Counted from the stretch's first letter, positions 16,518 through 25,025 are shown. The stretch is 64,000 nucleotides of DNA from Hydrogenoanaerobacterium sp032017025 (GCF_032017025.1 NZ_DALZQO010000010.1:37200-101199); one strand, 5' to 3'. Notes: a model not told the origin generated them from the sequence alone. A program made the numbers and translations.

Positions 16518-17081
16518 ATGGAAGAAAAAGATTTGCGGGCGGTCTATATAGACCGCCTGAACGCTATGCTTCCGACAGTGGAGTTTGCAAAGCTGGATCA
16601 CTCCTGCAATTCGGACGATTTCGGCTACGCAAAAGAGATACTGAAGCGGATGCATGACCTTTGCATTGAGGTATACGGCACGGACTATTTCGACGACTAC
16701 ACCTATGAAATCGTTGATCTTCCCGCTGTCATTCGAGGCCGCAACACCGGCCATATCGGGTTGGGCATCGTGACCCTTGATCTGGAGTCCTCCGGCGAGC
16801 ATTGGGGAACCTTCTTTTTGACGCCGAAGGGTGTCATTGAACAAGGCGGCGAACATATCACGGCCGCTGAGTCCAAGTACCTGTCAACCGTATATATTCC
16901 TTACGAATACTGGTACACCGTCCCTGTCGAGGGGGATATTCATGTGGATTTCGACAATGTCCCGTGGAGGGTGCAGGATCTTCTGAACCATTGCTCTCCG
17001 GAACAGCCGGAAATGGAAAAAGACGGCCAGCAGGCGGATGATCCCAATTCAAATCAGCAAAACGGGCCGACTATGAATTAG
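16518..17081 (+). CDS. Unknown element-borne protein
   Basis: An acidic 187-residue protein, MEEKDLRAVYIDRLNAML..., with a compact alpha/beta look for the first 150 residues and a polar Gln/Asn-rich tail. Segments such as HWGTFFLTPKGVIEQGG and YWYTVPVEGDIHVDFD are protein-like and not low complexity. No family recognised. It lies 12 bases after the frameshifted DUF4314 gene, so it is in the same unit. It may be one of the conserved accessory proteins of Clostridial elements. Confidence 0.65.
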   Translation: MEEKDLRAVYIDRLNAMLPTVEFAKLDHSCNSDDFGYAKEILKRMHDLCIEVYGTDYFDDYTYEIVDLPAVIRGRNTGHIGLGIVTLDLESSGEHWGTFFLTPKGVIEQGGEHITAAESKYLSTVYIPYEYWYTVPVEGDIHVDFDNVPWRVQDLLNHCSPEQPEMEKDGQQADDPNSNQQNGPTMN

Positions 17082-17139
17082 AGCCGTACTTTTCCACGAT
17101 TAATTTCTTAACCTACAAGGAAACGAATGGAGGAACGAT

Positions 17140-17718
17140 ATGAAGCATATTACAACAGACGAACTCCGTACCATGACAGACCGTGAGGGGCTTGTTATCC
17201 AGGGCTGTGGCGGTGACCTCTCGGAATGGGTAAAGGGCATCAATGAACTGCTGACGCAGGAGGGCATCCTGCAAAACGGCGATACGTTCAAAGATGTTTC
17301 CGTCTTTGAGCATAACGGCTGTACCAATCTGCTGTTTTCAATGGAAAATATGGATCTGGACATAGGAAAGCTCGCCATGTGGCGGCTGCAGAGCTATGCA
17401 ACCTTTGGCGGCACCTGGCTGAGTGATTATCTCCCCAACCGGCTGGGTGTCGATATGAACGGGCCGCCTGTTCAAAAGGAAAAACCCGATTGCGCCCTCA
17501 TCGGGCAGGACGGCAATATTTTCAATCTGATGGGCATCGCCGCCCGAACATTGAAGGAAAACGGACTTGGGGATCAGGCAAAAGAAATGCGGGAGCGGAT
17601 CACCGCCAGCGGCAGCTATGACAACGCGCTCTGCATCATCGGAGAATATGTCAACATCACCTCTGTCGAAGATGCCCAGGAGCAGGACTGCGGCTTTGAA
17701 ATGGAGCAAAGCTACTGA
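17140..17718 (+). CDS. Unknown element-borne protein
   Basis: A 192-residue acidic protein beginning MKHITTDELRTMTDREGLVIQGCGGDLSEW, with a good TGGAGGAACGAT ribosome site. It contains a segment (CALIGQDGNIFNLMGIAARTLKENG) that reads like the PDCALIGQDGNIF motif common in small proteins of Firmicute conjugative elements. No catalytic motif. It is followed by a hairpin (17738-17759) without a T-run and then by the DUF1016 gene. Confidence 0.65.
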   Translation: MKHITTDELRTMTDREGLVIQGCGGDLSEWVKGINELLTQEGILQNGDTFKDVSVFEHNGCTNLLFSMENMDLDIGKLAMWRLQSYATFGGTWLSDYLPNRLGVDMNGPPVQKEKPDCALIGQDGNIFNLMGIAARTLKENGLGDQAKEMRERITASGSYDNALCIIGEYVNITSVEDAQEQDCGFEMEQSY

Positions 17719-17737
17719 TACCCTCTTAAAATATCAC

Positions 17738-17759
17738 CGGCAGAGCTGACTCTGCCGGG
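17738..17759 (+). other. Intercistronic hairpin
   Basis: CCGGCAGAG-CTGA-CTCTGCCGG is a perfect 9-bp stem with a 4-base loop, followed by a second small hairpin GGCTCA-CAA-TGAGCC. No T-run follows, so it is more likely a processing or stability element than a terminator. Confidence 0.45.
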
Positions 17760-17803
17760 TACATAATAAAACAGGCTCACAATGAGCCGGAAAGGAGAAG
17801 CCC

Positions 17804-18703
17804 ATGAAAGCACTGAAAAATGATAGTTCCCTCTATATGGAACAGATCGCATCTGCCATAACCGCTTGCTACGAAAGCTATGACAAGCCATCCAACCAAT
17901 CTCTGATGGAGCTTTATACCCTGATCGGCCGATGCATCTGCCGCCAGGGAGAAAAAGCCTTTGTCGCTCACTTGGCCGAAACCCTCGCCATCCGGTTCCC
18001 ATTGCTGAAAGGCTTCTCCCTTCGCAATCTCCGCAGGATGCGTGACTTTTACCGCACCTACGCAAACGACCCGGCTCTCATGGAAAAAGCGCAGTCTCTG
18101 AGCTGGACGCAAAACGCCGTTATACTGGAGTGCTGCGAAAGCGATGAGCAGCGCTCTTTTTATATCAGACTTGCGGCAGCACAGAATCTTTCCAAGCTGG
18201 CCCTCATGAAAGCCATTCAGGAAAATGCCTTTGATATTTTATATAATGAAGAAAGTCCTGCTGAAAACACTGAACCCGATATTGCCCCAGTAAGCGATAT
18301 ATCGTCCAATACGGGCGTAGACACTACAGCAACCGTTGAAACGGCGTGTGCGCCGTTTGTGCCAGCGTGTGAACCGCTCCGCCAAGGAGTTGATATGCCC
18401 AGCAGAACGGGCAGCTTATCTACTGCGGTCTCCCCATGGAGAGAGGGCAACCGGCAGGCCAAACGCAAAGCAGATGACGATCCGCCTCCGCTCAGTTTCA
18501 TCAATCACCATCCACCTGATCCTTCACCTCGTGTATTGTGGTTTGACAAGCTGAAACCACCGCAAAACTTTCCGTCCGGTATGCGACCTCGAATGGAAAA
18601 TCTCCGGGAGCTTTTTATATGCGCAATAAAACAAAACGCCCCCGCCAAATTGACGAGGGCAGTTTTGTGCCAGAACAACTTGTGTCTTTGCACATTATTA
18701 TAA
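17804..18703 (+). CDS. Truncated DUF1016 (YhcG N-terminal) domain protein
   Basis: A 299-residue frame. Residues 1-145 match the DUF1016 N-terminal domain pattern: GRCICRQGEKAFVAHLAETL, FPLLKGFSLRNLRRMRDFY, LSWTQNAVIL and RSFYIRLAAAQNLSKLALM. The usual C-terminal PDDEXK nuclease domain is missing; residues 160-299 are Pro/Ser-rich and look unlike folded protein. The end of the frame also runs through a terminator-like hairpin (18632-18667), so the true C-terminus may be earlier or the gene may be broken. Ribosome site GGAAAGGAG. It is the last gene of the element. Confidence 0.6.
   Translation: MKALKNDSSLYMEQIASAITACYESYDKPSNQSLMELYTLIGRCICRQGEKAFVAHLAETLAIRFPLLKGFSLRNLRRMRDFYRTYANDPALMEKAQSLSWTQNAVILECCESDEQRSFYIRLAAAQNLSKLALMKAIQENAFDILYNEESPAENTEPDIAPVSDISSNTGVDTTATVETACAPFVPACEPLRQGVDMPSRTGSLSTAVSPWREGNRQAKRKADDDPPPLSFINHHPPDPSPRVLWFDKLKPPQNFPSGMRPRMENLRELFICAIKQNAPAKLTRAVLCQNNLCLCTLL
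18632..18667 (+). terminator. Terminator-like hairpin near the right end of the element
   Basis: AAAAC-GCCC pairs with GGGC-GTTTT with one unpaired base on each side, and the right arm ends in GTTTTGTG. It overlaps the end of the DUF1016 frame. Confidence 0.4.
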
Positions 18704-19198
18704 TCCGCAGAGCCAGGATCGAGGCTCACCGAATACAAAGCGCCTCTCTGCATTCGACACCACAAGCATATATAATTTGAAAAAGGTCAATAGATTACCC
18801 TACGGCATAATAATTGAATAAATGCTGATAATTTTGGATAAGGCCGTGAGTTGCTTATATTCGACTTTCCTGATATAATATTAAAAGTCCTTATTGGGGT
18901 CTACAGTTTATACTCAGAGGTAAAACTGCTGCTTGATTTTTTAACGGATCGTCATTTTTGCGGGGGTTCGAAAAAATCTTTTTTCCACGGTTTTCACAAA
19001 GAACAGACAAATTTCGGCGAGAAATTTGTCTGTTCTTTTTTCTTCTATTCAATTACAATGATATCAGATACCTGCTTAATCTATAGTAAATGGGCTTATC
19101 ATGAGGATATTTTATAAATCCCCACTTCAGACAGCTTAGCAAAAATAGTCGAGATGATTTTTTCTAATTTTTCTATAATTATGTTGGAGGTGAAAGAT
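18704..19198. other. Non-coding region around the right edge of the element
   Basis: About 495 bases without a supported gene. GC content drops sharply here from element level to AT-rich, so the right junction probably lies between about 18670 and 18850. A terminator at 18999-19041 follows. No exact duplicate of the left-edge sequence could be seen by eye. Confidence 0.4.
18999..19041 (+). terminator. Strong intrinsic terminator
   Basis: AAGAACAGACAAATTTC pairs exactly with GAAATTTGTCTGTTCTT around a GGCGA loop and is followed by TTTTTC. It separates the element from the AraC-GyrI gene. Confidence 0.85.
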
Positions 19199-20068
19199 GT
19201 GCAGGAACAAATCGAAGCCGTTCAGCGTATGCAGGATTATATTGCAGCCCATTTCAGTGAAAATATAACACTTGCCGACCTTTCACGGGCATCGTTGTTT
19301 TCTCCTTGGTATTCCTATCGCTTATTCACGCAACATGTTGGATTGACGCCATCTGATTACATTCGTAAGCTCCGCTTATCAAAATCGGCATTACAATTAC
19401 GGGATCACTTATGCAAAATTATTGATGTCGCCTTTGAGATGGGATTTTGCAGCGTAGATGGATATCAACGGGCGTTCTTTCGTGAGTTTGGTTGTAATCC
19501 TCGTGAATATGCGTTAAAGCCCGTTCCGCTATATCTTTTCACTCCATACGGCGTTAAGTTCAGAAAATATGAAAGGAGATCTGTTATGAGCAACTTGAAA
19601 AGCATATTCATTCAAATTATCGAAAAGCCGGCACGGAAAGTCTTGATGAAAAGAGGCGTAACAGCAGCAGACTATTTTACCTATTGCGAAGAGGTTGGCT
19701 GTGATGTATGGGGACTGCTGCAGAGCATCAAATCAATCAGTGGTGAGCCCGTCTGCCTCTGGCTGCCGTCTGCATACAGAACACCGGGTACGTCGGAGTA
19801 TGTGCAGGGCGTTGAATTAGCGCTCGACTACGATGGCGTAATACCGGAAGGCTTTGATGTGATTGAACTGCCTGCCGCCAAATATCTCATGTTCCAAGGT
19901 GAGCCGTTTGCAGAGGAGGATTACTGCCAGGCAATTGAGGAAGTTTGGGCTTCCATCAAAAAATATGACCCATCCGTCATAGGGTATTCTTGGGATAAGA
20001 CAAATCCTCGCATACAGCTTGAGCCAATTGGATCGAGAGGGTATATCGAATTGCTTGCAATTCAATAG
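19199..20068 (+). CDS. AraC-family regulator with GyrI-like effector domain
   Basis: A protein of about 289 residues. The N-terminal 100 residues form an AraC DNA-binding domain (NITLADLSRASLFSPWYSYRLF, then VAFEMGFCSVDGYQRAFFREFGCNPREY). The C-terminal 150 residues form a GyrI/Rob-like ligand-binding domain (VLMKRGV..., EGFDVIELPAAKYLMFQGEPF, ...GYIELLAIQ). This order matches multidrug-sensing regulators such as Rob/BmrR-like proteins. GTG 19199 is preferred because GGAGGTG ends 6 bases before it; ATG 19181 is a possible alternative. It is placed upstream of two drug exporters (MATE, EamA), which it might regulate. Confidence 0.88.
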   Translation: MQEQIEAVQRMQDYIAAHFSENITLADLSRASLFSPWYSYRLFTQHVGLTPSDYIRKLRLSKSALQLRDHLCKIIDVAFEMGFCSVDGYQRAFFREFGCNPREYALKPVPLYLFTPYGVKFRKYERRSVMSNLKSIFIQIIEKPARKVLMKRGVTAADYFTYCEEVGCDVWGLLQSIKSISGEPVCLWLPSAYRTPGTSEYVQGVELALDYDGVIPEGFDVIELPAAKYLMFQGEPFAEEDYCQAIEEVWASIKKYDPSVIGYSWDKTNPRIQLEPIGSRGYIELLAIQ

Positions 20069-20162
20069 CGCATAGGGATGAGTATCATCTTGCAGATTCC
20101 AATTTGTCGGTCAAGCTACAAGCTACCATCATTCTAAAAAAACTTTTTTCCACCATTATTAC

Positions 20163-20217
20163 AAAAAACCGTGTAAACTGCTAAAAATGGCATGTTTGCA
20201 CGGTTTTTACATTTTTG
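20163..20217 (+). terminator. Terminator of the AraC-GyrI gene
   Basis: AAAAACCGTGTAAAC pairs with GTTTGCACGGTTTTT (one G-T wobble) and is followed by TACATTTTTG. The A-run on the left makes it bidirectional. Confidence 0.75.
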
Positions 20218-20249
20218 TTTTTCGTTGTAATTAAATAAATAGCGGAGCA

Positions 20250-20468
20250 CTAAAGCCCCGCTACCCAATCCTCAACCGCATCCATAAAATGCACTTTGCT
20301 AAGCTCAAGTGTATTGCACAGATGTACGAGCTTATTGACACACTCGCAGTCGATTGATATATCCCCGATATAATACCCCTCTGTTGCAACCCCATAGCTT
20401 GTATAGCTACCGTTGTCCTTGTCTTCACAAATTTTTTTTACTACCCAATACACCAGCTTACACCTCAC
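20250..20468 (-). CDS. Small DUF6514-like protein
   Basis: A 72-residue protein, VYWVVKKICEDKDNG...YGVATEGYYIGDISIDCECVNKLVHLCNTLELSKVHFMDAVEDWVAGL. The pattern of a YGV core, DIS-D and C-terminal LC--L-LS--H--D-VEDW matches the DUF6514 family of small Clostridial proteins, as far as I recall it. Start could be GTG 20468, or GTG 20453 with GTGAGGTG upstream. Function unknown. It is convergent with the AraC-GyrI gene. Confidence 0.6.
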   Translation of the reverse strand: MRCKLVYWVVKKICEDKDNGSYTSYGVATEGYYIGDISIDCECVNKLVHLCNTLELSKVHFMDAVEDWVAGL

Positions 20469-20697
20469 TCAATTTAAAACATTACTCTATCATCATACTC
20501 AAATAAAGTGCTAATGTAAATTCATAGGAAATTAGAACTTTTTACGGTATTTTTGTATGTAATACCTACAGGTCAAGTATAAAAATGCACACCTTCTTCC
20601 TACCCAACGTTATGTCGTACGAAATGTGGTTTTAATTTACAGAAATCAAACAACTTTGCAATCAACCCTGTAAATATATAGAAAAAAATGATATAAT

Positions 20698-20824
20698 AAA
20701 ACACATATTCTGCCCAAAGGCTGAATACCGCATTGCATCGGTATTTGCCGTTTTTCAAATATGTTTTATCACGTCGGAAACGGTCTTTGCGCGCTCCTGC
20801 ACGCAAACTTGTGCTATGCACAAG
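20698..20824 (+). ncRNA. Candidate structured RNA of unknown class
   Basis: After TATAAT (20692-20697) come an outer stem (20698-20709 with 20757-20767) enclosing GGCTGAATACCG / CGGTATTTGCC (20719-20749), then TTTGCG/CGCAAA (20786-20807) and CTTGTGC-TAT-GCACAAG (20808-20824). No U-run ends it clearly on the plus strand. It could be a small RNA, a leader, or a non-autonomous inverted-repeat element. It lacks SRP-RNA and tmRNA signatures. Confidence 0.4.
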
Positions 20825-20852
20825 TATAAAACTACGTTTTAAGACCAATTTA

Positions 20853-20940
20853 TGCTATAATGTATAAGAAAGGGCGAACGGTAAAGGGTGTTATGTTCGC
20901 CAGCATGCCGTTTAAACAGGCTTGTTTAAGCGGTTTTTAT
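20853..20940 (+). promoter_or_regulatory. Promoter and attenuator leader of the MATE gene
   Basis: Extended -10 TGCTATAAT (20853-20861). The leader forms GGCGAAC/GTTCGCC (20873-20901), then an intrinsic terminator CCGTTTAAACA/TGTTTAAGCGG followed by TTTTTAT (20908-20940), all before the MATE start at 20993. AACGG in the first stem could pair with CCGTT of the terminator, offering an antiterminator fold. It matches no riboswitch class I know. Confidence 0.6.
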
Positions 20941-20992
20941 TTCGTTAATGAAGCGGACCTAGCAATGTCACGCAAAGAAATGAGGATTTTTA

Positions 20993-22369
20993 ATGGATTC
21001 AACGCAAAACAAATTGGGAACTCAGCCGGTTGGTAAGCTATTGCTCAGCCTTGCTGTACCAGCCATTACCGCACAGGTCATCAATGCTCTTTACAACATT
21101 GTTGACCGAATGTACATTGGCAGAATGCCGCAAGGCGGGTCACTTGCACTCGCAGCGCTCGGCATCGCTTTCCCGCTTATTATGATTATATCCGCATTCG
21201 CGGCACTGGTGGGTATGGGCGGCTCCCCGCGCGCGGCAATCAAAATGGGAGAGGGCAACTACAAAGATGCGGAGAAAATTCTCAGCAACTCATTTGTAGT
21301 GCTGGTTGCTATATCGGCGGTACTTACTGTATTCTTTTTCTTTGCCAAAGAACCGATGCTTATCGCCTTTGGTGCAACAGAGAACACACTGCCCTATGCG
21401 AACGATTACTTTTCCATCTACCTAATCGGCACCCTGTTTGTGCAGATTTCGTTGGGGCTCAACCAGTTTATCTCGGCACAGGGCTTTGCAAAAACCAGCA
21501 TGATGACTGTACTGATTGGTGCAATAACCAACATTGTACTGGACCCAATTTTCATTTTTGGCTTTGATATGGGCGTCAAAGGTGCCGCGCTTGCCACCAT
21601 TCTCTCTCAGTTTATTTCGGCGGCGTGGGTACTGAAATTTTTGTTCAGCAAAGAAAGTGTTCTTAAAATTCGTCCTTGCTATTTTAAACTGGAAAAACAT
21701 ATCATTCTCCCCGTACTCGCACTGGGTGTATCGCCGTTTATTATGCAGTCTACCGAAAGCCTAGTACAGGTTACGCTTAACTCGGGGCTGAAAGCGTACG
21801 GCGGCGCTCAGGTAGACCAGCTTGTAGGCGCTATGTCAATTATTATGAGTACCATGCAGTTTATTTTAATGCCTATGATAGGGCTGACACAGGGCGCACA
21901 GCCAATTATCAGCTACAACTACGGCGCAGGCAAGCTCGACCGTGTTAAGAAAACGTTTCGGCTGCTGCTGATCAGCTCGCTTTCGTTTTCGTTTGTGCTG
22001 TGGGCTGTTGCAATGCTCGCTCCGCAGGTATTTGTATATCTCTTCTCAAGTGACCCTGCTCTGCTGGAACTCGGCGTTTATGGTATGCGCATCTTTATGG
22101 CGGGTACCCTGCTGATGGGTGCCCAGTACGCCCGCCAACAAACTCTGGTCGCTTTGGGGCAGGCGAAAATTTCGACGTTTCTGGCGCTTTTGCGTAAAGT
22201 CATCCTGCTCATCCCCCTTGCTATCATTCTTCCACGTTTCTTTGGCTGGCAGGGCATTTTTGTTGCCGAGCCGGTTGCCGATATTATTGCGGTTCTTACC
22301 ACCGTTACCGTATTCACCATCTATACCCGCAAGCTTTTCGGCAGCAAAGAGAATAGCACCTATAACTAA
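20993..22369 (+). CDS. MATE-family multidrug/cation antiporter
   Basis: A 458-residue protein with about 12 membrane segments in two similar halves. MATE signatures include PAITAQVINALYNIVDRMYIG at the start, LGIAFPLIMIISAFAALVGMGGSPRAAIKMG, a repeated FILMPMIGLTQGAQPIISYNYGAG in the second half, and FMAGTLLMGAQYARQQ. Exports drugs or cationic toxins in exchange for Na+ or H+. The ribosome site is poor (GAGGATTTTT before ATG). Expression is probably controlled by the terminator-bearing leader. The EamA exporter follows after 83 bases. Confidence 0.92.
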   Translation: MDSTQNKLGTQPVGKLLLSLAVPAITAQVINALYNIVDRMYIGRMPQGGSLALAALGIAFPLIMIISAFAALVGMGGSPRAAIKMGEGNYKDAEKILSNSFVVLVAISAVLTVFFFFAKEPMLIAFGATENTLPYANDYFSIYLIGTLFVQISLGLNQFISAQGFAKTSMMTVLIGAITNIVLDPIFIFGFDMGVKGAALATILSQFISAAWVLKFLFSKESVLKIRPCYFKLEKHIILPVLALGVSPFIMQSTESLVQVTLNSGLKAYGGAQVDQLVGAMSIIMSTMQFILMPMIGLTQGAQPIISYNYGAGKLDRVKKTFRLLLISSLSFSFVLWAVAMLAPQVFVYLFSSDPALLELGVYGMRIFMAGTLLMGAQYARQQTLVALGQAKISTFLALLRKVILLIPLAIILPRFFGWQGIFVAEPVADIIAVLTTVTVFTIYTRKLFGSKENSTYN

Positions 22370-22452
22370 AATAAATTACTGCGCACAGTTTTCTTTTCCC
22401 CTGCTTTTCGGTGGCTTTAAGCTGCCCACTAAAACAGAATGGATGTGTTACT

Positions 22453-23310
22453 ATGACTGAGACCGGCACACAAAAACGCTCAATTATAATGATGGTAATC
22501 TGTGCCTCATTGTGGAGCATTGCAGGCATTTTCATTAAGCTTTTGCCGTGGAACCCACTGGTAATAGCGGGCTTTCGCAGCCTAATTGCAGCATGCGTGG
22601 TATTTGCATTTATGCTCTATTCCAAAATACGAATTGTGTTTAACCGTGATTCGCTGCTTTCGGGCGTGTTTATGTCGCTCACTTTTCTGGCGTTTGTAAC
22701 AGCAAACAAGCTCACCACGTCGGCAAATGCCATTGTGCTGCAATTTACCGCACCGGTTTTCATCCTAATACTTTCAGCACTGGTGTATAAGCAGCGCTTT
22801 CGCAAAGCTGACATTATCGTTGTACTTGTCACATTATTCGGTATTGCACTTTTTTTCTTTGACCAATTCTCTCCCGGTAATCTGCTCGGAAACTGCATTG
22901 CCATTTGTGCGGGGCTGTTCATGGCGGTAATGTTCCTTACTACCGGCCATGCCGATGAAAACTCGCGCATGAGCGGTATTCTGCTCGGCCATTTGTTTAC
23001 CGCCCTAGTGGGTGTACCTATGGCATTTATTTTCCCCACACCAGTGTCAACCGGCGCAGTGCTTAGCATTCTTGCGCTTGGCATTGTACAGCTTGGCATT
23101 CCCTATGTGTTATATGGGCTGGCAGTAAAAGGCTGCCCGCCGCTGGCATGCTCGCTGCTTGGCGCAATTGAGCCACTTCTCAACCCCATATGGGTGTTCC
23201 TGTTTGACGGTGAGGCACCCGGTTTTTATGCGCTGATCGGCGGTGTTATCGTCATTGCAGCTATCACCAGTTGGTGCATTTGGCGCGACCGGCAGCCGCA
23301 AATCCAATAG
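22453..23310 (+). CDS. EamA/DMT-family transporter
   Basis: A 285-residue protein with ten membrane segments in two EamA repeats: the first begins MMVICASLWSIAGIFIKLLPW, the second starts near LLGNCIAICAGLFMAVMF. The conserved glutamate-containing GAIEPLLNPIWVFLFDGE near the C-terminus is diagnostic. Exports metabolites or amino acids in relatives. ATG 22453 begins a start typical for the family; the upstream ATG at 22411 adds a tail read from the intergenic region. Probably co-transcribed with the MATE gene; a terminator follows. Confidence 0.9.
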   Translation: MTETGTQKRSIIMMVICASLWSIAGIFIKLLPWNPLVIAGFRSLIAACVVFAFMLYSKIRIVFNRDSLLSGVFMSLTFLAFVTANKLTTSANAIVLQFTAPVFILILSALVYKQRFRKADIIVVLVTLFGIALFFFDQFSPGNLLGNCIAICAGLFMAVMFLTTGHADENSRMSGILLGHLFTALVGVPMAFIFPTPVSTGAVLSILALGIVQLGIPYVLYGLAVKGCPPLACSLLGAIEPLLNPIWVFLFDGEAPGFYALIGGVIVIAAITSWCIWRDRQPQIQ

Positions 23311-23319
23311 TTTTTGAAA

Positions 23320-23349
23320 AGTCACCCGCTAAAAACGGGTGGCTTTTTT
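23320..23349 (+). terminator. Terminator of the MATE-EamA unit
   Basis: AGTCACCCG pairs with CGGGTGGCT (one wobble) and is followed by TTTTTT. Confidence 0.85.
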
Positions 23350-23549
23350 ATTGTGCATAAGAACGTATAAATCCGTACATATTTTCTTGTAACAGCCTAA
23401 ACAAAAAATAAGGTTGCAACTGCACAAGTAAAGCGTTATACTAATTCTACGCAATTTCAATTGCTAAACAGGGTTGACGCGTAAGCCACCTGTGTGGCCG
23501 ATTTGATTGCGATTTAGCTACTGTATGGAAGAAAGGCGGCATTTTCACC

Positions 23550-24170
23550 ATGAACGTATTGGTCATCGGGTGCGGCAAGGTTGGTTCAAAGCTCGCTACC
23601 GTATTGGATAAATTAGGACATGATGTCTGCATTGTGGACCGTGACGAAGAGCATTTTGAACTGCTCGACCATGAATTTTCGGGCTACACCGTCACAGGAA
23701 TCCCCATCGATCAGGATGTTTTGCGCAATGCCGGAATTGAAGGCAGTGACGCGGTAATTGCAGTTACACAGGACGATAACGTTAACATTATGGTATCACA
23801 GCTTGCGAGAGAAGTGTTTCACATCGATACGGTACTTACCCGTATTTACGACCCGCAGCGTGAGAATGTGTTTTCACACTTCAACCTAAAAACCGTATGC
23901 CCTACCAACCTCACCGTTGATGCGGTGTGTGCTGCGCTGGAGGGGGCAGTCGACTTAACGCAGATGACGTTTGGCACCTCCACAATCTCTTACTATGCGC
24001 TGCCCGTGCCGGAAAACCTTGTGGGAAAGACGGTTCACGACGTCATCCCTGAACCGGGCAGAATTCTGTTTGGTATACAGCAGCCGGATGATAAGCTGAT
24101 GTTGGCGGACAACAATCAGCAAAAGCTGGCAGCCGGCGATAAGCTGATTTTTGCAAAGCTGGTTGATTAG
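23550..24170 (+). CDS. TrkA/KtrA-type potassium-transport regulator (first)
   Basis: A 206-residue cytoplasmic RCK protein. Rossmann NAD-binding domain with the GCGKVG loop at residues 8-13 and VDRDEEHFELL acidic end of the second strand; C-terminal TrkA_C domain of about 70 residues (ENLVGKTVHDV...LAAGDKLIFAKL). Binds NAD(H)/ATP and gates a Trk/Ktr membrane subunit; the C domain often binds c-di-AMP. The membrane subunit TrkH/KtrB is not in the window. Ribosome site GAAAGGCGG. Fourteen bases separate it from the second copy. Confidence 0.88.
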   Translation: MNVLVIGCGKVGSKLATVLDKLGHDVCIVDRDEEHFELLDHEFSGYTVTGIPIDQDVLRNAGIEGSDAVIAVTQDDNVNIMVSQLAREVFHIDTVLTRIYDPQRENVFSHFNLKTVCPTNLTVDAVCAALEGAVDLTQMTFGTSTISYYALPVPENLVGKTVHDVIPEPGRILFGIQQPDDKLMLADNNQQKLAAGDKLIFAKLVD

Positions 24171-24184
24171 GAGGAGAATACAGC

Positions 24185-24844
24185 ATGACAGTGATTGTAG
24201 TAGGTGGGGGCAAGGTAGGTTTTTACCTGGCCAGAACGCTGATGGAACACGGGCATAGACCCCGTATTATAGAAGAGAGCAAAGAAACCTGTGCGCGCAT
24301 AGCCAACGAGCTGGATATCCCCATTATCTGCGGCGACGGCAGCACTATTGAAGCGCTGGAAAACGCAGGCATCGAAGAGGCGGAGGCGCTTATCAGCGTT
24401 ACCGGCAAAGATGAAAACAATTTGATCGCCTGTCAGCTCGCTAAAAAAAGATTCCATGTCAAGCGCACGGTTGCGAGGGTAAACAACCCTAAAAACATGT
24501 CGGTTATGAAGCAGCTGGGTGTGGATATCCCGATCAGCAGCACCGATAACATTGCGCGCCTACTGGAGCGCGAGGTTGACACCTCTGCCATCAAACAGAT
24601 TATGTCTCTCAACCGCGGTGAAACCTCCATCAGTGAACTGGAGATTCCGCAAAACTACAAACGCGATGGTATCCGTTTAAGTGAGCTGCGTATGCCGCAG
24701 GAGAGTATCATTGTCTCCATCACACGTGACGGTGCCATGATTATTCCGCGTGGTAATGCCCAAATTTTCAGCGGAGATAAGGTACTTGTCGTTTGCCAGA
24801 ATAAGATGATTCACGATCTCAGCCGTATGCTGGGTTTGGAATAA
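24185..24844 (+). CDS. TrkA/KtrA-type potassium-transport regulator (second)
   Basis: A 219-residue paralogue with the Rossmann loop GGGKVG, the acidic IIEESKETC end of the second strand, GDGSTIEALENAGIEEAEA as the usual third block, and a C-terminal TrkA_C domain (IRLSELRMPQESIIVSITRDGAMIIPRG...SGDKVLVVCQ). Divergence from the first copy suggests the two assemble as a hetero-oligomeric ring. Ribosome site AGGAGGAG. The pair is followed by a terminator. Confidence 0.88.
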   Translation: MTVIVVGGGKVGFYLARTLMEHGHRPRIIEESKETCARIANELDIPIICGDGSTIEALENAGIEEAEALISVTGKDENNLIACQLAKKRFHVKRTVARVNNPKNMSVMKQLGVDIPISSTDNIARLLEREVDTSAIKQIMSLNRGETSISELEIPQNYKRDGIRLSELRMPQESIIVSITRDGAMIIPRGNAQIFSGDKVLVVCQNKMIHDLSRMLGLE

Positions 24845-24935
24845 GCTCAATACTTTTTTGAAAGCAGAGAATTTACGGATATTTTACTGCAAAATACGGA
24901 GCTTTTTGTTTTGCGTAAATCTCTAATTATTGTAT

Positions 24936-24975
24936 AAAAAAACTCTATGCCATCAAATTGGCATAGAGTTTTTTA
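24936..24975. terminator. Bidirectional terminator
   Basis: AAAAAACTCTATGCC pairs exactly with GGCATAGAGTTTTTT. It serves the TrkA pair and the convergent phosphoesterase. An extra inverted repeat (AGAGAATTTACG...CGTAAATCTCT) lies just before it. Confidence 0.85.
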
Positions 24976-25025
24976 TTTTTTGCACCTTTTTCTCGGTTTT
25001 CTCATAAACTATGGTGATGCAGCAC

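Larger units (their letters stand above)
20469..20992. other. 524-base intergenic region with two structured RNA candidates
   Basis: Holds a promoter-like TATAAT at 20692 followed by a long stem-loop array (20698-20824), then an extended -10 promoter (TGCTATAAT at 20853) and the MATE leader with a terminator. A minus-strand open frame here (20600-20848) is explained by these inverted repeats and is not accepted as a gene. Confidence 0.5.

Noticed and set aside
18851..19117. 88-residue plus-strand frame
   Set aside because: Runs straight through a perfect terminator hairpin at 18999-19041.
20600..20848. 82-residue minus-strand frame
   Set aside because: Covers inverted repeats that explain its openness; no good start and no family match. 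The region is better read as a structured RNA or repeat.
23388..23549. Possible c-di-AMP or K+-related riboswitch before the TrkA pair
   Set aside because: Several small hairpins but none of the conserved ydaO blocks were found.
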